DNA from: Clostridiales bacterium
GTDB lineage: Bacteria; Bacillota_A; Clostridia; Christensenellales; Christensenellaceae
Length of the DNA: 9,331 nucleotides
Assembly: GCA_003149735.1 (NCBI GenBank)
Contig: QANA01000034.1
Span: 1-9,331 of the forward strand
Direction of reading: 5' to 3'
Positions 1 to 6,551 of the stretch are shown one piece after another. Both the position numbers and the translations under genes were made by a program. The stretch's first letter is position 1; every line of letters begins with the position of its first letter. Below the pieces are notes generated by a model. It ran no database searches. It saw nothing but the letters and a program-made list of their open reading frames with translations, and was not told where the DNA came from.

Positions 1-5
1 TAATT

Positions 6-458
6 TTATGTAATAAGAATCTGTTTGAGTTTTTCCATAATTTGAAAAAACTGATCTACCTCCTGTGATGAAAGAACAGATCGAAATGTCTCTTCCATTT
101 TTGCGCTATATTTTGCTCCTTCTTCATATAGTGCAATTGCTTTGGGAGTTAATACGATTTTTCGCAATCGCTTGTCATAGGCGACCGGGACACGTTGGAT
201 AAGTCCCTTTTGTTCCATTAAAGTTAATCCTTTTGAAACGGTGGAGCGTCTCAGCGAAAATTGTTCCTCTATATCTTTTTGAAAAATATCCTGTTGTTGG
301 TTGGTAGCAAGATAAGCTATCAGCCACCAGCGAACACCGGAAATAGTATTATCTTCTGGGGGCAGATTTTTTCGGTGATTACGATCAATTTCCCGCCGCA
401 ATAAATTAGCGACAATGTTAATTTCGACGCTTATGCGTCTTTCTTCTTCATGATGCAT
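6..458 (-). CDS. MarR-family transcriptional regulator
   Basis: The 150-residue product has the size and layout of a MarR winged-helix repressor, which acts as a dimer on palindromic operators in the cytoplasm. Residues 59-88 (IFQKDIEEQF, then STVSKGLTLMEQKGLI) form the helix-turn-helix. Residues 93-104 (VAYDKRLRKIVLT) form the wing with the family's D-x-R pattern. Helices before and after would form the dimer interface. The ATG follows AAAGGA with a 10-base spacer. The gene diverges from the D-lactate dehydrogenase gene, so it probably controls itself and that gene. This is inference from layout. The ligand is unknown. The TAA stop lies six bases from the window edge, so what follows downstream is not visible. 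Confidence 0.9.
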   Translation of the reverse strand: MHHEEERRISVEINIVANLLRREIDRNHRKNLPPEDNTISGVRWWLIAYLATNQQQDIFQKDIEEQFSLRRSTVSKGLTLMEQKGLIQRVPVAYDKRLRKIVLTPKAIALYEEGAKYSAKMEETFRSVLSSQEVDQFFQIMEKLKQILIT

Positions 459-509
459 ATAAATATATTCCTTTAAAAGTTAGCCATAGAACAGTTTGCT
501 GACTAACAT

Positions 510-538
510 ATTATAGAAAGTATCAATATAGAAGTCAA
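510..538 (-). promoter_or_regulatory. Sigma-A promoter of the MarR gene
   Basis: Read on the minus strand this is TTGACT, 17 bases, TATAAT: five of six matches at -35, a perfect -10 and ideal spacing. Transcription would start near 503 and leave a leader of about 45 bases before the ATG at 458. A promoter this strong in front of a MarR gene usually implies autorepression. Confidence 0.85.
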
Positions 539-573
539 TACCGAAATATGTATAGATTTTAAACTTTCTGAAA

Positions 574-605
574 GAATAGTTTTCGAATATTTCGGCAAAC
601 TATTC
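574..605. promoter_or_regulatory. Nested palindrome upstream of ldhA, candidate operator
   Basis: GAATAGTTT at 574-582 and its exact reverse complement AAACTATTC at 597-605 are separated by 14 bases. The spacer contains a second small inverted repeat, CGAA-TAT-TTCG (584-594). CGAAATAT also appears at 542-549, close to the marR -35 box, and again as the complement of the inner repeat. The outer arms end 26 bases before the ldhA ATG, where a bound repressor would block transcription of ldhA. That the adjacent MarR protein binds here is inference. A 5' mRNA hairpin is an alternative. Confidence 0.5.
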
Positions 606-631
606 GTAACTTTAGAAAGGATAGATTTGAC

Positions 632-1672
632 ATGAAAAAAGTTGCTCTTTTTGATACCAAGCCTTATGATCGGGAATGGTTTAATCGCCTGAATACACAA
701 TATGACATCACTTATTTTGAAAGTAAGTTAAATGTACAGACCGCGCAGTTAGCAAAAGGATTTGATGCTGTCTGTGCGTTTGTAAATGATACATTAGATG
801 CTCGTACGATTGAACTATTAACGCAGGAAGGGGTTCAGGTTGTTGCGATGCGTTGTTCCGGTTATAATAATGTAGATATGAAAGCAGCCTATGGGAAGCT
901 GCATATTTTACGTGTTCCCGTTTATTCCCCCTATGCGGTGGCCGAACATACTATGGGTCTATTGCTTTGTTTGAATAGGAAGATTCATCGGGCATATAAT
1001 CGTACACGAGATTTTAACTTCAGTCTGAATGGGCTTACCGGTGTAGATCTGCACGATCGTACTGCCGGTATAATTGGCACAGGAAATATTGGCAGAATTT
1101 TTTTGAGATTGTGCAGTGGATTTGGCATGAGAACGATAGCCTATGATCCATACCCTCAAATAAATGAAGAAGAAATTAACTATGTTGACTTGCCTACTCT
1201 ATTGCGTGAAAGTGATGTGATCTCGTTGCATTGTCCCTTGACAGAAGAATCTCATCATATCTTAAATCGGACGGCTTTTTCTCAGATGAAAAAAGGTGTT
1301 TTTATCTTAAATACTTCTCGGGGTTCTTTGATTGACAGTAGTGCATTATTGGAGGCGTTGAACAAGGAAATCGTACGTGGAGCGGGTTTAGACGTATATG
1401 AAGAAGAAGCGGATCTGTTTTTTGAGGATTTTTCCGGTTCTATCATTCATGATGATACATTGGCTTTGTTAGTTTCGCATCCAAATGTATTAATTACTTC
1501 ACATCAGGCCTTTTTAACTGAAGAGGCTTTAGGGAACATTGTACGTGTAACTTTGGGAAATTTGGATGCTTATTTTTCGGGAGCACCTTTAGGAAATGAA
1601 ATTTGCTATTATTGTGAAGCCGGAAAGAATTCCGAGGAGTGCAAAAAGAAAAAAGGTCAACGCTGTTTCTGA
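632..1672 (+). CDS. ldhA: D-lactate dehydrogenase (2-hydroxyacid dehydrogenase family) with a Cys-rich tail
   Basis: This NAD-dependent enzyme reduces pyruvate to D-lactate in the cytoplasm and reoxidises fermentative NADH. The chain closely resembles E. coli LdhA as I remember it, including VCAFVND, AVAEHTMGL, NRKIHRAYNRTRD, FSLNGLTG and DLFFED. The Rossmann glycine motif GTGNIG lies at 149-154, and an acidic residue D172 (YDP) suits NAD rather than NADP. The catalytic residues are visible: R230 (NTSRG), a Glu in the DVYEEE stretch (254-259) and H291 (SHQAF). The length is 346 residues against about 330 for the family. The excess is a C-terminal extension after NEI (322-324) with cysteines at 325, 328, 337 and 345 and a lysine run. 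The ATG follows AAAGGA with a 10-base spacer. I found no convincing -35/-10 pair for it. The divergent MarR gene is the likely regulator. Confidence 0.88.
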   Translation: MKKVALFDTKPYDREWFNRLNTQYDITYFESKLNVQTAQLAKGFDAVCAFVNDTLDARTIELLTQEGVQVVAMRCSGYNNVDMKAAYGKLHILRVPVYSPYAVAEHTMGLLLCLNRKIHRAYNRTRDFNFSLNGLTGVDLHDRTAGIIGTGNIGRIFLRLCSGFGMRTIAYDPYPQINEEEINYVDLPTLLRESDVISLHCPLTEESHHILNRTAFSQMKKGVFILNTSRGSLIDSSALLEALNKEIVRGAGLDVYEEEADLFFEDFSGSIIHDDTLALLVSHPNVLITSHQAFLTEEALGNIVRVTLGNLDAYFSGAPLGNEICYYCEAGKNSEECKKKKGQRCF

Positions 1673-1700
1673 TAAGCCTTTCTAAAAAAATATATGAAAA

Positions 1701-1760
1701 AATGCTGCGTCAAAAAACTCTTCGCCAATTAACAGGTGAAGAGTTTTTTGACGCAGCATT
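1701..1760. terminator. Long bidirectional rho-independent terminator
   Basis: Bases 1701-1723 and 1738-1760 are exact reverse complements (23 bp). The stem extends inward by three more pairs, one of them G-T, around an 8-base loop (1727-1734). An A6 run in the left arm and a T6 run in the right arm flank the inner stem CTCTTCGCC, so either strand reads as hairpin plus U-tract. It lies between the convergent ldhA and recG genes and can end both transcripts. Confidence 0.92.
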
Positions 1761-1854
1761 CTCAAAGTTCTTCCGAAATATTTGAGCAGATGCCCTGCGA
1801 GCACTTTAACAGAATATTCAAATTATTGTTTGAAAACAACAGAAGAAAATAATT

Positions 1855-3858
1855 CTAAATTGCGGAATAAGTATTAGAGAATTCCTCTGCTTCCTTTCTT
1901 ACATATTCAAGAAAAATATGATCAACCTCAGGATATTTCTCAGGCAATAAAGAGAAGATTTCTTTGGCTTTCTGAAAAAGCTCAGCGTCTTGTATCAAAT
2001 CTGCAAAGGAAAAGGATGTTGTACCATGTTGTTCTGTACCAAAGAAATTCCCTGCTCCGCGATAAGCCAAATCCTTACGAGCGATTTCGAATCCATTGTT
2101 ACATTCTTTTAAAACTTTTAGTCGTTCTATACCAGATCCATCTGAAACTAAATAGCAATAGGAAGGTTTATCTCCCCGCCCGACTCTACCGCGCAACTGA
2201 TGCAATTGTGCAAGACCAAAACGATCAGCATTTTCGATGATAATAATGGTCGCATCAGAGACATCTACGCCTACTTCTACAACTGTTGTTGCAACAATCA
2301 CCTGGATTTCCCCATTGCGAAACTGGCTCATGATTAAAGTTTTTTCTTCATTTTTCATTTGGCCGTGAAGAAACGCAACTCGTATTTGAGGGTATTTTTT
2401 TTGAATAGCTTGGTAAATTTCCTGTACGGAAACGGCAGAAATTCCCTCGGATGGTTCCCATAGGGGGCAAATTATATAAGCTTTCTCTCCTTCAGATATT
2501 TTTTGCGCTAACCAATCGTATAAATTGCGCCGTTTATTTTTATCTACCAGGAAGGTTTGAACAGGGATTCTGCCTGGAGGGAGTTCATCCAAAATAGAGA
2601 TATCTGCACTTCCATGCAAAATCATCGCCAAAGAACGTGGTATTGGAGTGGCAGACATTGTGATTTTATGTAACCCTGGATAGCGTTCAACCATACGAGA
2701 ACGTTGGATAACGCCGAAACGATGCTGCTCATCGATGATTAACAATTTCAATTTCGGAAAATCAAGTTGTTCATATAGAGCGGCATGTGTGCTGATTAAT
2801 ATGGAAATTTCCCCGTTTTTCAATTGCTGTTGTAGATTCCTGCGTTGTTTTTCTGTGGTAGCGCCTGTCAGTAGAGCAGCTTTCTTTTCAAAAATCTTTG
2901 CAGCGGAATGAAAATGTTGTTCTGCCAGCAAAGCTGTTGGTGCAAGAATCAGGCTTTGATAGCCATATTTTTGTGCAATATATACGGCAAAAAGAGCCAC
3001 TGCAGTTTTTCCGGAACCTACATCTCCTTGAATCAGACGATTTGTCGCAATAGGGTGAGCAAGGTCAGCAGAAATTTCCTGCATTGCACGTATCTGTGCA
3101 GTGGTGCAGGAAAAAGGCAGATGTTGTAAATATTCCTGTAGATCTCCCCTATTGAAAGGAAATGCTTCTGCAGACTGCATTTCCATCGATTGTATATTCA
3201 TTCGATATAAAAAAAGAAGTATCTCCCGAAAAGCCAAACTATTTTTAGCGGTAGCTAAAGTTTCTGCGTTTTGTGGCTGGTGTAATTCGATAAAAGATTT
3301 TTGTAGAGTATATAGCTGATATTCTTCTAAAAAAGCAGATGTGCATTCATGGGAAAATTCAATTTCTTCCAATACATTGCCTATCATTTGCCGCAATGCA
3401 TTCTGTGAGAGTCCCGCTGTTAATGGATAATAGGCAAGCATTCCTAAAGGGGCATCGGCTGATAGAATTTCTGGGTTATCCAATTGTAGCTTTCCTCGAA
3501 ATGATTTGGGTTTTCCCATAAAAATATAAGAATCACCGACATGATATTTTTCAAAAAGAAATGGTAAGTTAAAAATATTGATATTTATATAGCCGCTCCC
3601 ATCTCCTATGGAGAAAGAAAAAAGGGGAAATTTGCGATCTTTGCGTATCCATTTTGGTGTTTGCATAATGGTAGCTTTTACGACTGCAAATTCTTCTTCC
3701 TGCAGCAAATAAACAGGCGTAATAGAGGAAAGATCTTTATAATAGGCAGGTTTGTGACAAAGTAGTTGTCCGACTGTCTGTATTCCCAGCTTGTTTAGCA
3801 AATTTGCTGTTTTGGGGCCTACGCCGCGTATGGCAGTTACCTTTTCTTGAAAATTCAT
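1855..3858 (-). CDS. recG: ATP-dependent DNA helicase RecG
   Basis: RecG remodels stalled replication forks and branched recombination intermediates. The 667-residue length is normal for the family. From the N terminus I see a helix-hairpin-helix-like stretch IRGVGPKTANLLNKLGI (10-26), an OB-fold wedge domain (about 55-130), then the two helicase lobes. Motif I GDVGSGKT is at 278-285, the DEQH box at 376-379, SATPIPR at 402-408, TTVVEVGVDV at 524-533 and motif VI QLRGRVGRG at 554-562. The ATG follows AGAGG with a 6-base spacer. It lies 83 bases downstream of fakA with a terminator between them. I see no good sigma-A promoter in that gap, so it may depend on read-through. In B. subtilis, sdaAB and sdaAA sit between these genes. 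They are absent here. Confidence 0.97.
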   Translation of the reverse strand: MNFQEKVTAIRGVGPKTANLLNKLGIQTVGQLLCHKPAYYKDLSSITPVYLLQEEEFAVVKATIMQTPKWIRKDRKFPLFSFSIGDGSGYININIFNLPFLFEKYHVGDSYIFMGKPKSFRGKLQLDNPEILSADAPLGMLAYYPLTAGLSQNALRQMIGNVLEEIEFSHECTSAFLEEYQLYTLQKSFIELHQPQNAETLATAKNSLAFREILLFLYRMNIQSMEMQSAEAFPFNRGDLQEYLQHLPFSCTTAQIRAMQEISADLAHPIATNRLIQGDVGSGKTAVALFAVYIAQKYGYQSLILAPTALLAEQHFHSAAKIFEKKAALLTGATTEKQRRNLQQQLKNGEISILISTHAALYEQLDFPKLKLLIIDEQHRFGVIQRSRMVERYPGLHKITMSATPIPRSLAMILHGSADISILDELPPGRIPVQTFLVDKNKRRNLYDWLAQKISEGEKAYIICPLWEPSEGISAVSVQEIYQAIQKKYPQIRVAFLHGQMKNEEKTLIMSQFRNGEIQVIVATTVVEVGVDVSDATIIIIENADRFGLAQLHQLRGRVGRGDKPSYCYLVSDGSGIERLKVLKECNNGFEIARKDLAYRGAGNFFGTEQHGTTSFSFADLIQDAELFQKAKEIFSLLPEKYPEVDHIFLEYVRKEAEEFSNTYSAI

Positions 3859-3891
3859 AGCATTCCTCTAATCTGTCTATAATGTATTCTT

Positions 3892-3924
3892 AAAAAGAAG
3901 AGCAGGCTAACAGCCTGCTCTTCT
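3892..3924 (-). terminator. Rho-independent terminator after fakA
   Basis: AGAAGAGCAGGCT (3896-3908) pairs perfectly with AGCCTGCTCTTCT (3912-3924) over a 3-base loop. On the minus strand the stem runs into TTTTTA. The plus strand has no T-run after the stem, so it works mainly in the fakA-to-recG direction. It begins 17 bases after the fakA stop. The U-tract is short, so partial read-through into recG is plausible. Confidence 0.8.
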
Positions 3925-3941
3925 CATAACATAATATCGTT

Positions 3942-5603
3942 TTATTCTACTGAAATGATATAATCGTATACTGGTTGACCACCTGCATAAGTTTCTACAT
4001 CCAAATCGGTATAAATTTCCTCCAATTTTGCGGCAATGGCCGATGCTGCAGATTCGCTGATATTTTCGCCATAATACAAAGAGATGATAGAATCTTCTTC
4101 AGTAACCATTTGCGATAACAGCGATTGCATTGCTATTTCTGGAGTTTCTCCATGGGAAACGATATCGTTTTCTAACAGGCCGATATATTCACCTTCCCGA
4201 ACTTCAAAATCCTGACCAACAACTTTACTGTTCCTTACTGCAGTTGTGATCTGAGCTGATTTTACGCTGGCTAATGCCTCTGTCATATTTTCAACATTTT
4301 CCTCAACAGAAGCCCCCTCTACAAATGCCAACACTGCCGAAAGTCCTTGCGGGAAAGATTTAGAAGGAATAACATAAATGCTCTTTTCTGTTAAATCATT
4401 TGCTTGTTCAGCCGCTAAAATAATGTTTTTGTTGTTGGGTAAAACAATTACATGATCAGAAGGTGCTGCATCTACTGCTTTGCGAATATCTTCTGCGCTG
4501 GGGTTCATGGATTGGCCACCAGAGACAAGTTCATCAACATTATAGTCTTTTAAAATTGCGCCCAATCCTTCGCCTGCACATACCGAAACAATCGCAAGTG
4601 GTTTTTGTGGTTTGTTTACTTCAGCTGGCTGCTCTCCCAAACCAGTAATCGAATTATGCTGTTCTTTCATATTTTCGATTTTAATGCGCGAAAGTTCACC
4701 TAAGCCTAACGCATAATTTAAAGCCTGATCAGGTGTATTAGTATGTACATGTACTTTAATCAGTGCAGGGTCACCTACTACTACAATGCTATCGCCAATT
4801 TCCATCAGACGATTGCGCAGTGCGTCGATGACTGTATCATCTGCGGCCTTTTTTAGGTTTGTTATAAAGAATTCAGTACAATACATGAATTGAATATCTG
4901 CAGTACTGATATCTGTACGAGAGGAAGCAGGTCCTTCTGTAATAGTCACTGGTTTTGATAAATCCAGTGTATCAATTACCTCTTCACCATTAAGTGCCAT
5001 CTGAAAGCCCTTGTAGATAGTAATTAAACCAGCGCCGCCGGCATCAACCACTCCTGCTTCTTTGAGAACCGGAAGCATTTCTGGTGTTTTATTTAAAACA
5101 ACCTGTCCCTCGTTAATTACTGCTGCAAGTAATGTATTCAAATCTGCATTTGCTTCTATCTGACGTTCAGCTTCTTCGGCCATGCCGCGCGCTACTGTCA
5201 GAATCGTGCCTTCTTTCGGTTTCATTACTGCCTTATAAGCAGATTCCACACCTTTGCGAATTGCAAGGCTAAAGTCTTCTGCCGTCAATTCCTCTTTATC
5301 CGGAGATACGCTTTGTGCAAATCCACGGAAAAGCTGTGATAAAATGACGCCGGAATTTCCTCTGGCACCTTTTAAAGCACCATTCCCCATAGCTTTGGCA
5401 AGGACACCAACTTTATCAGATTGTGTTGCCGTTACTTCTTTAACTGCGGAAACAATCGTAAGAAACATATTAGTTCCTGTGTCACCATCAGGAACAGGAA
5501 AAACATTTAGATCGTTCAGCAACTGTTTATTATGCTCTAAATAGTTAGCAGCCGAAACCACCATATTTTTAAACATTGCCGCATTGATATTAGATTCAGA
5601 CAA
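3942..5603 (-). CDS. fakA: Fatty acid kinase subunit A (DhaL/DAK2 domain protein, YloV-like)
   Basis: FakA phosphorylates fatty acids presented by FakB carrier proteins, feeding acyl-phosphate into phospholipid synthesis. Numbered from the TTG start, the product has 553 residues. The N-terminal DhaL kinase domain shows NVFPVPDGDTGTNM (33-46, Mg/ATP-binding aspartates), GARGNSGVILSQLFRG (79-94) and GVVDAGGAGL (184-193). A middle domain carries C242 and H285/H287 (KVHVHTN), which match residues I recall as zinc ligands in this family. The C-terminal domain is DegV-like and probably contacts FakB. No fakB lies in the window. The same frame opens at ATG 5618 and ATG 5609, but GGGAGG (5616-5611) lies 7 bases before TTG 5603, overlaps the first ATG and sits one base from the second. 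It follows asp23 by 19 bases, so the two are co-transcribed. Confidence 0.92.
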   Translation of the reverse strand: MSESNINAAMFKNMVVSAANYLEHNKQLLNDLNVFPVPDGDTGTNMFLTIVSAVKEVTATQSDKVGVLAKAMGNGALKGARGNSGVILSQLFRGFAQSVSPDKEELTAEDFSLAIRKGVESAYKAVMKPKEGTILTVARGMAEEAERQIEANADLNTLLAAVINEGQVVLNKTPEMLPVLKEAGVVDAGGAGLITIYKGFQMALNGEEVIDTLDLSKPVTITEGPASSRTDISTADIQFMYCTEFFITNLKKAADDTVIDALRNRLMEIGDSIVVVGDPALIKVHVHTNTPDQALNYALGLGELSRIKIENMKEQHNSITGLGEQPAEVNKPQKPLAIVSVCAGEGLGAILKDYNVDELVSGGQSMNPSAEDIRKAVDAAPSDHVIVLPNNKNIILAAEQANDLTEKSIYVIPSKSFPQGLSAVLAFVEGASVEENVENMTEALASVKSAQITTAVRNSKVVGQDFEVREGEYIGLLENDIVSHGETPEIAMQSLLSQMVTEEDSIISLYYGENISESAASAIAAKLEEIYTDLDVETYAGGQPVYDYIISVE

Positions 5604-5610
5604 AATCATA

Positions 5611-5616
5611 CCTCCC
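5611..5616 (-). promoter_or_regulatory. Ribosome binding site that decides the fakA start
   Basis: GGGAGG on the minus strand is followed by the 7-base spacer TATGATT and then TTG. It sits immediately after the asp23 TAG stop (5623-5625). It is correctly spaced only for TTG at 5603, which argues for a short FakA lacking the five residues MGGMI. Confidence 0.6.
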
Positions 5617-5622
5617 ATCGAT

Positions 5623-5985
5623 CTACTTATGAACTCTGATGCCGCTTACGATCACGTTAATTTCGTTTACCATGAGTCCGGTTGCTTTTTCAATCGAATA
5701 TTTCACTGTCTCAATGATGCTGTTGGAAGAAGCCACAATAGATATTCCATACTGCACAATGATAAAAAGATCAATTCGCAGAGAATGATCCTCATTGGTA
5801 TGAATTTTGACGCCACGCTTCAGGTTATCTCTGCCCAGCAATTCAGAAATCCCATCAGCCATCTTTTGCTGAGAGGCCATACCCACAACGCCATAGCATT
5901 CTGTTGCTGTAATACCAACTAAAGAAGCGATATAGTCGTCTGTATATATAATATTGCCAAGTTTGTTCTCCAAAACTGCGCTCAT
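5623..5985 (-). CDS. Asp23/Gls24 family protein (YloU-like)
   Basis: The 120-residue product has the Asp23 (DUF322) fold features: an N-terminal IIYTDDYIASLVGITATECYGVVGMA stretch split between 13-28 and 29-38, and a C-terminal IIETVKYSIEKATGLMVNEINVIVSGI region (about 90-116). Family members are cytoplasmic proteins tied to cell-envelope homeostasis. One member is membrane-anchored in Staphylococcus. YloU-type genes are regularly paired with fakA, as here. The ATG at 5985 is preceded by AAAGGAG with a suitable spacer. It is the first gene of the minus-strand operon and has a consensus promoter about 40 bases upstream. Its exact biochemical role is not established. Confidence 0.9.
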   Translation of the reverse strand: MSAVLENKLGNIIYTDDYIASLVGITATECYGVVGMASQQKMADGISELLGRDNLKRGVKIHTNEDHSLRIDLFIIVQYGISIVASSNSIIETVKYSIEKATGLMVNEINVIVSGIRVHK

Positions 5986-6026
5986 CAGATTTTCTCCTTT
6001 ACTTTGTTTATTCTTATTTTACCTAA

Positions 6027-6055
6027 ATTATATAAGCATCTTTCTGCTTTTTCAA
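6027..6055 (-). promoter_or_regulatory. Sigma-A promoter of the asp23-fakA operon
   Basis: On the minus strand this reads TTGAAA, 17 bases, TATAAT, with a perfect -10 and optimal spacing. Transcription would begin near 6020 with a leader of about 35 bases. Its -35 box lies 52 bases from the -35 of the divergent rpmB promoter. Confidence 0.87.
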
Positions 6056-6107
6056 GCACTATCCTCTGCTTTCTTTTATAAATTATGTGTATGCCTATAA
6101 AATCTAC

Positions 6108-6136
6108 TTGCTTTTTACCGGAATAGATGTTAAAAT
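6108..6136 (+). promoter_or_regulatory. Sigma-A promoter of rpmB
   Basis: TTGCTT (6108-6113), 17 bases, then TAAAAT (6131-6136), with TG at 6128-6129 giving an extended -10. Transcription would start near 6143, leaving about 35 bases of leader before the ATG. No L28 autoregulatory leader structure is evident in so short a leader. Confidence 0.82.
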
Positions 6137-6177
6137 TATCTTCGTTGTAAAGAAAACCCAAGGAGGAGGTGTGAGAA

Positions 6178-6369
6178 ATGGCCAAATATTGCGAAGTTTG
6201 CCACAAAGGGGTTGTTTCCGGAAACAACGTTTCCCACTCCAACAGGAAGACCAAGAGAAAATGGGCTCCTAATGTACAGAGAGTAAAAGTTGTGGAGGAT
6301 GGTACCGTAACCAGGAAATACGTATGCACGCGTTGTTTGCGTTCGGGGCTTGTTCAGCGTTCTGTCTGA
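6178..6369 (+). CDS. rpmB: 50S ribosomal protein L28, zinc-ribbon form
   Basis: This 63-residue basic protein is a structural part of the large ribosomal subunit. It shows the L28 signature GNNVSHSNRKTKRKWAPN (15-32) and a C-terminal CTRCLRSGLVQR (50-61). Cysteines 5, 8, 50 and 53 (CEVC and CTRC) make it the zinc-binding (C+) form. The ATG follows AGGAGG with an 8-base spacer. It is transcribed alone, divergent from asp23 and convergent with spoVM, an arrangement like that around rpmB in B. subtilis. Confidence 0.97.
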   Translation: MAKYCEVCHKGVVSGNNVSHSNRKTKRKWAPNVQRVKVVEDGTVTRKYVCTRCLRSGLVQRSV

Positions 6370-6420
6370 GTTCCCCCAACTTTGAATGATTCAGTCAATT
6401 CATATTTCTATTGCGGAATA

Positions 6421-6450
6421 TAAAATACGGTTGCGCGCAACCGTATTTTA
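6421..6450. terminator. Palindromic bidirectional terminator between rpmB and spoVM
   Basis: Bases 6421-6435 and 6436-6450 are exact reverse complements with core ACGGTTGCGCGCAACCGT, a 15-bp stem with no formal spacer. TATTTTATTTTTATTTT follows on the plus strand. On the minus strand it begins four bases after the spoVM stop and ends in TTTTATATT. It can end both convergent transcripts, with the plus direction stronger. Confidence 0.9.
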
Positions 6451-6453
6451 TTT

Positions 6454-6522
6454 TTATTTTCTGTAAAGCATTTGAAGTAAAGTTCGCAAAAAACGCGGCG
6501 GTTTTATGCAATAAATTTTCAT
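6454..6522 (-). CDS. spoVM: Stage V sporulation protein M, 22 residues
   Basis: Minus-strand ATG at 6522 opens 22 codons ending TAA at 6454-6456. The N terminus MKIYCIKPPRFL matches the SpoVM pattern MKFYTIKLPKFL of B. subtilis (from memory) at M1, K2, Y4, I6, K7, P9, F11 and L12, with conservative changes at 3 and 10. SpoVM is an amphipathic helix that recognises the curved forespore membrane and anchors the coat ATPase SpoIVA. The helix continues with LLQMLYRK. The ribosome site AAGGAGG sits 5 bases before the ATG. Placement next to rpmB and asp23-fakA matches the known spoVM neighbourhood. Odd points are the 22-residue length (26 in B. subtilis), a PP at 8-9, and Arg-Thr at 13-14 where B. 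subtilis has Gly-Gly. No alternative reading is credible at this strength of match. Confidence 0.85.
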   Translation of the reverse strand: MKIYCIKPPRFLRTLLQMLYRK

Positions 6523-6551
6523 AAATTCCTCCTTTTTTTCTGTTTGTCAAA

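Noticed and set aside
503..700. Minus-strand 65-codon ORF across the marR-ldhA spacer
   Set aside because: It covers the marR promoter and the start of ldhA. The peptide is low-complexity hydrophobic, with no ribosome site noticed.
5254..5544. Plus-strand 96-codon ORF inside fakA
   Set aside because: It is a shadow of the fakA reading frame on the other strand, with no promoter or ribosome site seen.
5985..6329. Minus-strand 114-codon ORF opposite rpmB
   Set aside because: It is antisense to L28, includes the asp23 promoter and leader, and has no recognisable domain.
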